From Thermomonas fusca DSM 15424 (GTDB taxonomy: Bacteria; Pseudomonadota; Gammaproteobacteria; Xanthomonadales; Xanthomonadaceae), in NCBI RefSeq assembly GCF_000423885.1, contig NZ_AUIV01000010.1, forward strand, positions 72,850 through 136,849: a DNA stretch of 64,000 nucleotides. Reading direction: 5' to 3'. The notes under the pieces are model-generated. The model ran no database searches. It saw only the letters and a list, made by a program, of their open reading frames with translations, and had not been told where the DNA came from. Position 1 is the stretch's first letter. Each line of letters begins with the position of its first letter. Below, in pieces: positions 47,030-56,903 of the stretch. Both the position numbers and the translations under genes were made by a program.

Positions 47030-48070
47030 ATGAGCAAGCAATACAAGGTGGCTGTGGTCGGCGCGACCGGCGCGGTCGGCGAGACGATGCTGTCGATCCT
47101 GGCCGAGCGCGATTTCCCGGTCGGCGAACTGGTGGCGCTGGCCAGCGAGCGCTCGGCCGGCGGCAAGGTCGAGTTCGGCGACGAAGAGCTGGTGGTGCAG
47201 GATCTGGCGACGTTCGACCCCTCGGGCGTCGACATCGCGCTGTTCTCCGCCGGTGGCTCGGTGTCGAAGGAGTACGCGCCGAAGTTCGCCGCCGCCGGCG
47301 CGGTGGTGATCGACAACTCCTCGACCTTCCGCTACGACGACGACGTGCCGCTGGTGGTCAGCGAGGTGAACCCGGAGCAGGTGCGCAACCGCCCACGCGG
47401 CATCATCGCCAATCCCAACTGCTCCACCATGCAGCTGATGCCGGTGCTGGCGCCGATCCACAAGCTGTACGGCATCGAGCGCGTCAACGTTGCCACCTAC
47501 CAGTCGGTCTCCGGCGGTGGCCGCAGCGCGATGGAGGAGCTGGGCCGGCAGACCGCGGCGCTGCTCAGTTTCCAGGACCCGGCGCCGTCGAAGTTCCCGG
47601 TGCAGATCGCCTTCAACCTGATCCCGCACATCGACGAGTTCCAGCCCAACGGCTACACCAAGGAAGAGATGAAGCTGGTGTGGGAGACGCAGAAGATCCT
47701 CGGCGATGCGTCCATCCAGGTGAACCCCACCGCGGTGCGGGTGCCGGTGTTCTTCGGCCATTCCGAAGCGGTGAACATCGAGACGAAGAAGAAGATCACC
47801 GCGGACGAAGCGCGCGCGCTGCTGCGCGAAGCGCCCGGCGTGGAAGTGGTGGACGAGCACAAGGCCGGCGGCTATCCGACGCCGGTGACCCATGCTTCGG
47901 GCAAGGATCCTGTCTTCGTCGGCCGCATCCGCGAGGACTTTTCGCATCCGCGCGGGCTGAACCTGTGGGTGGTGGCCGACAACATCCGCAAGGGCGCGGC
48001 CCTCAACGCGGTGCAGATCGCCGAGCTGCTGGTGGCAGAAGGCTTGCCGCCGAAGCCCGCGCGCAGCTAG
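47030..48070 (+). CDS. asd: Aspartate-semialdehyde dehydrogenase
   Basis: Second step of the aspartate pathway to lysine, threonine, methionine and diaminopimelate. 346 aa from ATG 47030 with GAGG upstream; an upstream ATG (47009) gives a non-homologous heptapeptide. NADP motif GATGAVGETML (~11), SEVNPEQV, catalytic Cys in NPNCSTMQLM (~134) and GGGRSAMEEL. C-terminal VGRIREDFSHPRGLNLWVV. Followed by fimV and truA, a gene order shared with Pseudomonas and xanthomonads. Confidence 0.97.
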   Translation: MSKQYKVAVVGATGAVGETMLSILAERDFPVGELVALASERSAGGKVEFGDEELVVQDLATFDPSGVDIALFSAGGSVSKEYAPKFAAAGAVVIDNSSTFRYDDDVPLVVSEVNPEQVRNRPRGIIANPNCSTMQLMPVLAPIHKLYGIERVNVATYQSVSGGGRSAMEELGRQTAALLSFQDPAPSKFPVQIAFNLIPHIDEFQPNGYTKEEMKLVWETQKILGDASIQVNPTAVRVPVFFGHSEAVNIETKKKITADEARALLREAPGVEVVDEHKAGGYPTPVTHASGKDPVFVGRIREDFSHPRGLNLWVVADNIRKGAALNAVQIAELLVAEGLPPKPARS

Positions 48071-48103
48071 AGTCACCACGCCTGGGCGGGGGATGGAGCA
48101 CAC

Positions 48104-50218
48104 GTGATCGGAACATTGCGAACGGCGGTGGCAGCCGCGCTGCTGCTGGCGGCGGGGAATGCGTGGGCGCTCGGCCTGGGCCAGATCCAGGTCAAGAGCA
48201 AGCGCAACCAGCCGCTGCTTGCGGAAATCCCCATCGTCTCCACCACCCCCGGTGAGCTGGCGGCGCTGCAGGCGCGGCTGGCTTCGCCGGAGACCTTCCG
48301 CCGGGTCGGCCTGGCGCCGCCCAGCGGTGTCGCCGCCGACCTCCAGTTCAGTCTCGGCAGCGATGCCAAGGGGCGGCCGGTCATCCGCGTGACCACGATC
48401 CGGCCGATCGAACAGCCGGTGCTGAGTTTCCTGATCGAGGTGGATTGGGGCGCAGGCCGGCTGGTGCGCGAGTACTCGGCGCTGATGGACGCCCCCAATA
48501 CCGCCGGCGCGGTGCTGCCGCCGCAGGTCAGCGTGCCGCAAACCCCGGTGCCGGCGCTGGTGCAGCGCCCGCAGCCGGTGGCGGTCGCTTCGGCGCCGCT
48601 GGCGCCTGCGCCGGTTGCCGCCACCAACCGGCCGTCGCCTGCACCCGCGCCTGCGCCTGCGCGGATGCCGGTGGAAGCGCCAGCGCCTTCGGGCGCGGTG
48701 CCGGTGTCGCAGCCGGACCGGGCCGCGCCGGTTGCGGCGGCGCCAATCTCCGCGTTCGAACCCGAGCCGGCTGCAGCTTCCATGCAGTACGGCCCGATCA
48801 AGCCCGGCGAATCGCTGTCGAAGATCGCCAGCGGCATGGATCTGCGCCGCAGTTTCAGCCTCGAGCAAACCATGCTGGCGCTGCTGCAGGCCAACCCCGA
48901 CGCCTTCCTGGGCGATGACGTCAACCGCCTGCGCAGCGGCGCGGTACTGCGGGTGCCCAGCCGCGAAGACGTGGCGAAGATCAGCGCCGAGGAAGCCGCG
49001 CAGGTGGTGCGCCAGCAGGCCCGCCAGTGGCGGCAGGCGCGGCGCGCGGTGCGCCAGCCCGACGCCGCGTCGGCTGCGAATGCCGCCAGCGCTCCTGCGG
49101 CGAGCAAACCGGCGATGCCGAAACCGGCGCCGGCTGCGAACGAGAAAACACCCGCGGTCAAGCCCGCGGCGGTGGCTGCAGCGCCCAAGCCGGCCCCGGC
49201 GGCAGCGCCGCGGCGGGAAGACGCGCGCCTGCAGATCGTGCCGCCAACGGCACCGGGCAAGGCCACGGGCAACAAATCCGGCACCAGCGCCGGTGGCGAG
49301 GGCAGCATGCTGCAACAGGAATTGCGTCAGCGCGACGAGGACATCGCGGCCAAGTCGGCCGAGATCGGCGAGTTGAAGGAGCGTTTGGCGGATCTGGAAA
49401 AGCTCAAGGACGAACAGCAGAAGCTGCTGTCGCTGAAGGACAGCGAGCTGGCCGCCGCGCAGGCGCGACTGGCCGCGAGCAACCAGGCGGCACAGGCCAA
49501 GGCCGCAGCGGTCGCCACCAAGGCCGGCACCGAGCAGGCCGCGCCCGCCGAGGTCGCTGACAAGGGCGCGATGATGCCCTGGCTGTGGGGTGGCCTGGGC
49601 GTGGTTGTGCTGGCGCTGCTGGCGTGGCTGGTGGCCGGCCGCCGCAAGCAGGCCCCGGCGCCGCGGCGCAGCGTGTTCGACAGTGAGGCGCTGGCCGCCG
49701 GCATGGCCGCGCCCACGCTGCATCAGGTGGAGCCGGTGCAGCAGGACGTGGGCGAGGAAATCCAGCTGGACGATGCACGCGACGCTGCCGATGCGGCAGC
49801 GCCCATCGACGCATCCCCGGCAGCCGAACCCAAGGCCCACGCCGAGGCGACCATCGACATGTCGCGCGTTGTGCCTCAGGCAGAGGCGGAGACGCCCGCC
49901 TGGCATTCGAGCTGGATGAAGGTCGAGCCGGCAGCGCCGGTCGCGCCGTCGGCACAGTTGGTCGCTGAGCAGGAAGCGCCAGTGGAAGTCGCCACCGACG
50001 TTGCCGTCGCAGAGGTGCAGCTGGCGGAAGACGATCTGCCCAACCTGGCGGCCGTGCCCGCGCAGGCCAGCCCCGAGCAGCGCTTCAAGCTGGCGCGCGC
50101 CTTCCTCGACGTGGGCGACGAGTTCTCCGCCCAGCAGCTGCTGCTGGAGCTGCTCGACCACGAGGACGAAGCGGTCAGCGACGAAGCCGCGCGCATGCTC
50201 AGCAAGCTGGTGGGCTGA
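48104..50218 (+). CDS. fimV: FimV-like peptidoglycan-binding hub protein
   Basis: 704 aa, GTG start at 48104. FimV in Pseudomonas is an inner-membrane scaffold for type IV pili and polar localisation. Signal peptide (to ~22), N-terminal domain LGLGQIQVKSKRNQPLLAEI, LysM-like region about 225-290 (YGPIKPGESLSKIASGMD, RLRSGAVLRVPS), Ala/Pro-rich linkers, coiled coil (about 400-465), one TM helix near 490 (WLWGGLGVVVLALLAWLVAG) and the C-terminal FimV domain (RFKLARAFLDVGDEFSAQQL). truA follows 23 bp later. Confidence 0.9.
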   Translation: MIGTLRTAVAAALLLAAGNAWALGLGQIQVKSKRNQPLLAEIPIVSTTPGELAALQARLASPETFRRVGLAPPSGVAADLQFSLGSDAKGRPVIRVTTIRPIEQPVLSFLIEVDWGAGRLVREYSALMDAPNTAGAVLPPQVSVPQTPVPALVQRPQPVAVASAPLAPAPVAATNRPSPAPAPAPARMPVEAPAPSGAVPVSQPDRAAPVAAAPISAFEPEPAAASMQYGPIKPGESLSKIASGMDLRRSFSLEQTMLALLQANPDAFLGDDVNRLRSGAVLRVPSREDVAKISAEEAAQVVRQQARQWRQARRAVRQPDAASAANAASAPAASKPAMPKPAPAANEKTPAVKPAAVAAAPKPAPAAAPRREDARLQIVPPTAPGKATGNKSGTSAGGEGSMLQQELRQRDEDIAAKSAEIGELKERLADLEKLKDEQQKLLSLKDSELAAAQARLAASNQAAQAKAAAVATKAGTEQAAPAEVADKGAMMPWLWGGLGVVVLALLAWLVAGRRKQAPAPRRSVFDSEALAAGMAAPTLHQVEPVQQDVGEEIQLDDARDAADAAAPIDASPAAEPKAHAEATIDMSRVVPQAEAETPAWHSSWMKVEPAAPVAPSAQLVAEQEAPVEVATDVAVAEVQLAEDDLPNLAAVPAQASPEQRFKLARAFLDVGDEFSAQQLLLELLDHEDEAVSDEAARMLSKLVG

Positions 50219-50241
50219 GGCGCGCCGGCGAGAGCGAAGCG

Positions 50242-51036
50242 ATGCGGCTGGCACTCGGGGTCGAATACGACGGCGGCGGCTTTTCCGGCTGGCAGCGGCT
50301 GAGCCCGGCCGGCGCGCTGGAGGCTGACGGCAGCCTGCAGACCGCGCTGGAGATGGCGCTGTCGAAGGTGGCCGCGGCGCCCATCGACACGGTCTGCTCC
50401 GGCCGCACCGATGCCGGCGTGCACGCGCGCTGCCAGGTGGTGCATTTCGATACCGAGGCCGCCCGCGACGCGCGCGGCTGGATCCTGGGCACCACCGCCA
50501 ACCTGCCGCCGACCATGGCGGTGCGGTGGTGCGTGCCGGTGGCCGATGACTTCAATGCGCGCTTCTCGGCGCGCGCGCGCCGCTACCGCTACCGGATACT
50601 CAACCGCAGCGCGAGGCCGGGTTTGGAGCGGCAGTACCTGGGCTGGGAGCGCATGCCGCTCGACGCCGCGGCGATGCACGAAGCCGCGCAGGCGCTGCCG
50701 GGCGAGCGCGATTTTTCCGCCTTCCGCAGCGCGCAGTGCCAGGCCACCCATGCGCGCCGCAACCTGCAGCAGATTTCCGTCACCCGCACCGGCGACGAGG
50801 TGGTGGTGGAAGTGCAGGCCAATGCGTTCCTGCATCACATGGTGCGCAACATCGTCGGCTCGCTGCTGGTGGTGGGGCGTGGCGAGCGGCCGGTGGCGTG
50901 GATCGCCGAGTTGCTGGAGGGGCGCGACCGCACCGTCGCCGGCCCCACCGCGCCGTCGGCCGGGCTGCTGTTCCTCGGGCCAAAATATCCGCCGCACTGG
51001 AACCTGCCGGCCGAAGCCTGCGGGGAGTTCGAGTAG
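50242..51036 (+). CDS. truA: tRNA pseudouridine(38-40) synthase
   Basis: Converts U38-U40 of the tRNA anticodon arm to pseudouridine. 264 aa. Catalytic Asp in CSGRTDAGVHARCQVVHF (~60); other motifs: YRILNRSARPGL, DFSAFRSAQCQA and NAFLHHMVRNIVGSLL (RNA-binding). AGAGCGAAGCG lies before ATG. Three bp separate it from trpF, so it is in an operon with trpF. Confidence 0.97.
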   Translation: MRLALGVEYDGGGFSGWQRLSPAGALEADGSLQTALEMALSKVAAAPIDTVCSGRTDAGVHARCQVVHFDTEAARDARGWILGTTANLPPTMAVRWCVPVADDFNARFSARARRYRYRILNRSARPGLERQYLGWERMPLDAAAMHEAAQALPGERDFSAFRSAQCQATHARRNLQQISVTRTGDEVVVEVQANAFLHHMVRNIVGSLLVVGRGERPVAWIAELLEGRDRTVAGPTAPSAGLLFLGPKYPPHWNLPAEACGEFE

Positions 51037-51039
51037 GCC

Positions 51040-51696
51040 ATGGCCGGATCGCACATCCGCACCCGCATCAAGTTCTGCGGCCTGACCCGGCCCGGCGACG
51101 CGCGCCTGGCCTGCGAGCTGGGCGTGGACGCGGTGGGGGTGATCTTCGCCGCGCGCAGCCGGCGCCGGGTGGCGCCGGCGCGGGCGGCAGCGGTGCGCGC
51201 GGCGCTGTCCCCGCTGGTCACGCTGGTGGCGCTGTTCATGGACAACGACGAGCGCGAGGTGCGCGCGGCGATCGAGGAGGCGCGGCCGACCCTGCTGCAG
51301 TTCCACGGCAGCGAGGACGATGCCTTCTGCCGCCGTTTCGGGCTGCCCTACCTCAAGGGGCTGGGCCTGGGCGGCGCCCGCGTGGAGGCGGGCACGCTGC
51401 GCGCGCGCTGGCCGCACGCGGCCGGCTTCGTTCTGGATGGCCACGCGCCGGGCGCGCCCGGTGGCAGCGGGCAGCGGCTGGCGGCGGCGGACATCCCGCC
51501 CGACCTGGACCGGCCGTGGCTGCTGGCCGGCGGCCTGGACCCGGACAATGTCGGCGACGCCGTGCGCGCCGTGCGCCCCTGGGGCGTGGACGTGGCTGGC
51601 GGCATCGAACTGTCCCCGGGGATCAAGGACGGCCTGCGCATGCGCCGGTTCGTGGAGGCCGTGCGTGCGGCCGACGCGGACGCGACGGCGCCATGA
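51040..51696 (+). CDS. trpF: Phosphoribosylanthranilate isomerase
   Basis: Third enzyme of tryptophan synthesis, a TIM barrel. 218 aa. Motifs: KFCGLTRPGDARLACELGVD (catalytic Cys ~13), VGVIFAARSRR, LLQFHGSEDD, FVLDGHAPG and GGLDPDNVGDAV, ending DVAGGIELSPGIKD. It is separate from trpB by 209 bp, which hold no clear gene. Confidence 0.96.
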   Translation: MAGSHIRTRIKFCGLTRPGDARLACELGVDAVGVIFAARSRRRVAPARAAAVRAALSPLVTLVALFMDNDEREVRAAIEEARPTLLQFHGSEDDAFCRRFGLPYLKGLGLGGARVEAGTLRARWPHAAGFVLDGHAPGAPGGSGQRLAAADIPPDLDRPWLLAGGLDPDNVGDAVRAVRPWGVDVAGGIELSPGIKDGLRMRRFVEAVRAADADATAP

Positions 51697-51905
51697 TCGG
51701 GTAGGCTATGGCCACGCCATGAAGACTTCCAACCGCCCCCGCGCACCCTTCGGCCGCTCGCTGCGGCGATGGCGGCGCGTGCCCGCGGCGGCGGTGAGAT
51801 AAGGCCGCGCTTGCCTTGCGCGCCCCTCCGTCGGGCGCACGCCATTCGTTTCGACCTGCGCCAGCGGTGACTCGCCGCGCGCGTTCCGACACCGGAGACT
51901 TCAGC

Positions 51906-53144
51906 GTGACCACTTCCAGCCCCCAGGCCGCGTCCGCCGCGCCCATCGATTTCCACGCCTGGCCCGATGCCAACGGCCACTTCGGCCGCCACGGCGGCCG
52001 CTTCGTCGCCGAGACCCTGATGGGCCCGCTGCAGGAACTGGCCGATGCCTACGACGCCGCGCGCGTCGATCCGTCCTTCATCGCCGCCTTCTACAAGGAC
52101 CTGGCGCACTACGTCGGCCGCCCCAGCCCGATCTACCACGCCGAGCGCCTGAGCCGCGAGGTGGGCGGCGCGCAGATCCTGCTCAAGCGCGAGGACCTGA
52201 ACCACACCGGCGCGCACAAGATCAACAACACCATCGGCCAGGCGCTGCTGGCGTCGCGGATGGGCAAGACCCGCATCATCGCGGAGACCGGCGCCGGCCA
52301 GCACGGCGTCGCCAGCGCCACCGTGGCCACGCGGCTGGGCCTGGAGTGCGTGGTCTACATGGGCGCCACCGACATCGAGCGCCAGAAGATCAATGTGTAC
52401 CGGATGAAGCTGCTGGGCGCGACGGTGGTGCCGGTGACCTCCGGCTCGGCGACGCTGAAGGACGCGCTGAACGAGGCGATGCGCGACTGGGTGACCAACG
52501 TGCGCGACACCTTCTACATCATCGGCACCGTGGCCGGCCCCGACCCGTACCCGCGCATGGTGCGCGACTTCAACGCCGTGGTCGGCCGCGAGGCGCGCGC
52601 GCAGATGCTGGCCGAATACGGCCGGCTGCCGGATGCCATCACCGCCTGCGTGGGTGGCGGCAGTAACGCCATCGGGCTGTTCCACGCCTTCCTCAACGAC
52701 CCGGGCGTGCGCATCGTCGGTGCGGAAGCGGCGGGCGAGGGCATCGACACCGGGCGCCACGCGGCGTCGCTGGCGGCGGGCCGGGTCGGCGTGCTGCACG
52801 GCAACCGCACCTACGTGATCTGCGACGACGACGGCCAGATCACCGAAACCCATTCGATCTCCGCCGGTCTGGACTATCCCGGCGTCGGCCCGGAGCACGC
52901 TTTCCTGAAGGACATGGGCCGAGCCGAGTACCTGGGCGTGACCGACGAGGAGGCGCTGGCCGCTTTCCACCGCCTGACCCGTACCGAAGGCATCCTGCCT
53001 GCGCTGGAATCCAGCCACGCGGTGGCGCAGGCGATCAAGCTGGCGCGCGAGCTGCCCAGCGACAAGCTGGTGCTGTGCAACCTGTCCGGCCGCGGCGACA
53101 AGGACGTGCATACCATCGCCGCCCGCGAGGGGCTCTCGCTCTAG
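51906..53144 (+). CDS. trpB: Tryptophan synthase beta chain
   Basis: PLP enzyme joining indole and serine. 412 aa from the GTG at 51906 (GGAG upstream); the upstream ATG at 51816 adds 30 unlike residues. Motifs: GRFVAETLMGPLQELADAY, PLP-Lys in KREDLNHTGAHKINNTIGQ (Lys ~97), ETGAGQHGVASA, and PLP-phosphate loop GGGSNAIGLF. TrpA, its partner, lies downstream after a DUF3144 gene. Confidence 0.98.
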   Translation: MTTSSPQAASAAPIDFHAWPDANGHFGRHGGRFVAETLMGPLQELADAYDAARVDPSFIAAFYKDLAHYVGRPSPIYHAERLSREVGGAQILLKREDLNHTGAHKINNTIGQALLASRMGKTRIIAETGAGQHGVASATVATRLGLECVVYMGATDIERQKINVYRMKLLGATVVPVTSGSATLKDALNEAMRDWVTNVRDTFYIIGTVAGPDPYPRMVRDFNAVVGREARAQMLAEYGRLPDAITACVGGGSNAIGLFHAFLNDPGVRIVGAEAAGEGIDTGRHAASLAAGRVGVLHGNRTYVICDDDGQITETHSISAGLDYPGVGPEHAFLKDMGRAEYLGVTDEEALAAFHRLTRTEGILPALESSHAVAQAIKLARELPSDKLVLCNLSGRGDKDVHTIAAREGLSL

Positions 53145-53300
53145 CCGCCGGCCGGCCTTGCCGCGGTGGACCATACGCCGCGGCACGGGCCGCCGGGACA
53201 GGTTGCCCACTTCCGCGTCATTTGACCGGATTTGGCCTGTGGCCCTGTTTCGGCGAGAATGCCCGGTTCCACTTCATCCCAACTATCCAGGAGTCCGGCC

Positions 53301-53717
53301 ATGGCCGAAGAAATCGCTCAGCAAGAGCAGCAGGCCCAGCCCGCGGCCGAACAGCAGAACGGCACCCAGTTCCCGCCGCAGTTCTTCGACTGCGTCAACG
53401 AGTACCTCGAGCTGACCAACAAGCAGGCGCAGAAGTACGGCGAAAAGAACATCAGCCTGGCCGCGCTGTTCGCCAGCGCGCGCTTCAACTCGCACGTGTT
53501 CCTGGCCAACGTCAAGCCGATCGCCGCCGCCGAAGAGCGCACCGCATTCCTCGACTACATGAGCACCATGTACCGCCGCATGCTCAACGAACATATCGAC
53601 GGCATCGGCGAAGAGCGCGGCATCGACGTCGGTGATTCCGAGCTGGCCGACGAGTACAAGGCTGCCGGTGTCAAGATCGGCCGTCTCAAGGACGCGCCGG
53701 CTGCGGCCAACGAATGA
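53301..53717 (+). CDS. DUF3144-type hypothetical protein between trpB and trpA
   Basis: 138 aa. A Gln/Ala-rich acidic N-terminal tail (~1-22) precedes the conserved core QFFDCVNEYLELTNKQAQ, SLAALFASARFNSHVFLANV and YMSTMYRRMLNEHIDG, all predicted helices. DUF3144 has no known function and is found near trp genes in xanthomonads. AGGAG lies upstream of the ATG at 53301. Its stop overlaps the trpA start (ATGA), so trpA is translated coupled to it. Confidence 0.9.
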   Translation: MAEEIAQQEQQAQPAAEQQNGTQFPPQFFDCVNEYLELTNKQAQKYGEKNISLAALFASARFNSHVFLANVKPIAAAEERTAFLDYMSTMYRRMLNEHIDGIGEERGIDVGDSELADEYKAAGVKIGRLKDAPAAANE

Positions 53718-54529
53718 TCCGTCTGCAACAACGGCTGGACGCGCTGCGTTCGGCCGGGCGCAAGGGCCTGGTGCCGTTCATCACCGCTGGCGATCCGTCG
53801 CTGGCGGCGACGGTGCCGGTCATGCACGCGCTGGCCCAGGCCGGCGCGGACGTGATCGAACTCGGCGTGCCGTTCTCCGACCCGATGGCCGACGGCCCGG
53901 TGATCCAGCGCAGTTCCGAGCGCGCGCTTGCGCGCGGGGCGGGGCTTGCCTGGGTGCTGGACTGCGTGCGCGCGTTCCGCGCGCAAGATGCGGCCACGCC
54001 GGTGGTGCTGATGGGCTATCTGAATCCGGTCGAGATCCGCGGTGCGGCGGCGTTCGCCGCCGATGCGGCGGCGGCCGGCGTGGACGGCATGCTGCTGGTC
54101 GACCTGCCGCCGGAAGAAGCCGAGGAATACCGCGCCGCATTCGCCCACAAAGGGCTGGCGCTGATCTCGCTGGCCTCGCCGACCACGCCGCATGCCCGCC
54201 TGCAGCGGCTGTGCGAACAGGCCGACGGTTATCTGTATTACGTCAGCTACGCCGGCGTCACCGGTGCTGCGCACCTGGACGTGAGCGATGCGGGCCGCCA
54301 CCTGGCGGAGGTGCGGGCGATGGCGAAGGCACCGGTGTTCGCCGGTTTCGGCATCCGCGATGCCGCCAGTGCGGCATCGATGGCGATGCATGCCGACGGC
54401 GTGGTGGTGGGCAGTGCGCTGGTGTCGGCGATGGATGCCGCTGCCGACGAGGCGGATGCCGCCGCGCGCGCGGACGCATTCCTGCGCCCCCTGCGCGAGG
54501 CGCTGGACGGGCTGGCCGTTCCGGCCTGA
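53714..54529 (+). CDS. trpA: Tryptophan synthase alpha chain
   Basis: Cleaves indole-glycerol phosphate and channels indole to TrpB. 271 aa TIM barrel. Motifs: GLVPFITAGDPSLAATV, catalytic Glu ~49 in DVIELGVPFSDPMADGPVIQ (Glu and Asp), the DLPPEEAEEY region and GFGIRDAASAASM. It begins inside the DUF3144 stop and is followed by accD after 85 bp. Confidence 0.98.
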   Translation: MIRLQQRLDALRSAGRKGLVPFITAGDPSLAATVPVMHALAQAGADVIELGVPFSDPMADGPVIQRSSERALARGAGLAWVLDCVRAFRAQDAATPVVLMGYLNPVEIRGAAAFAADAAAAGVDGMLLVDLPPEEAEEYRAAFAHKGLALISLASPTTPHARLQRLCEQADGYLYYVSYAGVTGAAHLDVSDAGRHLAEVRAMAKAPVFAGFGIRDAASAASMAMHADGVVVGSALVSAMDAAADEADAAARADAFLRPLREALDGLAVPA

Positions 54530-54614
54530 GTAGTAGACTGGGCGCCATCCGGGCCGCGGCCGGGATGGGAGTGGGCAATCGTGCGCGCGACGCAACCTGC
54601 GGTGATCGAAACGA

Positions 54615-55501
<887 letters not shown>

Positions 55502-55505
<4 letters not shown>

Positions 55506-56860
55506 GCGCGCGCAGGTATTTCGGCACCGACGGCATCCGCGGCCGGGTCGGCGAAGGCCCGATCTCGGCCGACTTCGTGCTGCGCTTGGGCAATGCCTAC
55601 GGCCATGCGCTGGTGGCCGCCGCGCGCGACCGCCAGGAATGGCGCAAGCCGATGGTGGTGATCGGCAAGGACACGCGCATTTCCAACTACATGTTCGAGG
55701 CGGCGCTGGAAGCCGGGCTGGTGGCGGCCGGCGTGGACGTGCAGCTGATGGGGCCGATGCCGACCCCGGCGGTGGCCCACCTGACCCATTCGATGCGCGC
55801 CGACGGCGGCATCGTGATTTCCGCCTCGCACAATCCGCACCACGACAACGGCATCAAATTCTTCTCCGCGCAGGGCGAAAAGCTGGACGATGCCACCGAG
55901 CTGGCGATCGAGGCCGCGCTGGACGCGCCGTTCGCAACCGTGCCTTCGGAAAAGCTGGGCAAGGCGGTGCGCACCCGCGACACCATCGGCCGCTACGTCG
56001 AGGCCTGCAAGAATTCGGTGCCCAAGGGTTTCCACCTCGGCGGCATGCGCATCGTGGTGGACTGCGCCAATGGCGCCACCTACCAGTTGGCGCCATTGGT
56101 GCTGCGCGAACTGGAAGCGCGCGTGGACGCCATCGGCATCGACCCCAACGGCGTCAACATCAACGAAGGCGTGGGCTCCACCCATCCCGAGGCGCTGGCC
56201 GCGCGGGTGCGCGAGAGCGGCGCCGAGCTGGGCATCGCCTTCGATGGCGACGGCGACCGGGTACTGTTCGTCGATGCGCAGGGCCGCGTCTGCGACGGCG
56301 ACGACCTGCTCTACGTACTGGCCTGCGACTGGCAGGAAAGCGGCCGCCTGCGCGGCCCGGTGGTCGGCACGCTGATGACCAACTTCGGTTTCGAACAGGC
56401 GCTGGCCGCGCGCGGGATCGCGTTCGTGCGCGCCAAGGTCGGCGACCGCTACGTCCACCAGCAGCTGCTGGCCCACGACGGCGTGCTGGGCGGCGAAGCC
56501 AGCGGACACATCCTGTGCCTGGATCGCGCCGGTACCGGCGATGGCATCGTCAGCGCGCTGCAGGTGCTGGAAGTGCTGCAGCGCCGCGGCATCGGCCTGG
56601 CCGATGCGCTGAAGGACCTGCGCAAGGTGCCGCAGAAGACCGTCAACGTGCGCTTTGCAACCGGCAGCAAGCCGGCCGAAGCGGCCAGCGTGCAGGCCGC
56701 GTTGGTGCAGGCGCAGCGCGCAGTCGAAGGCCGCGGCCGTGCCTTCCTGCGCCCGTCCGGCACCGAGCCGGTGGTGCGGGTGACGGTGGAAGCCGACGAT
56801 GCCGCGCTGGTCGAATCCACCCTGTCCGCGCTGGCCGACGCCGTGCGCGCCGCTGCCTGA
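55502..56860 (+). CDS. glmM: Phosphoglucosamine mutase
   Basis: Glucosamine-6-P to glucosamine-1-P for UDP-GlcNAc (peptidoglycan, LPS). 452 aa, GTG start overlapping accD. N-terminal YFGTDGIRGRVG, phosphoserine ~104 in VISASHNPHHDNGIKFF, Mg loop AFDGDGDRVLFVD, substrate loop GGEASGHILCLD and C-terminal FLRPSGTEPVVRVTVE. All hallmark residues are present. Confidence 0.97.
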
Positions 56861-56903
56861 TCCAGACGCCGTGACTCCCGCGCCTGCGGGAAGGAAAAAC
56901 GCC

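Noticed and set aside
46895..50254. 1119-codon minus-strand frame across asd and fimV
   Set aside because: Opposite genes are clear; the product is a repetitive Arg/His/Gly-rich shadow.
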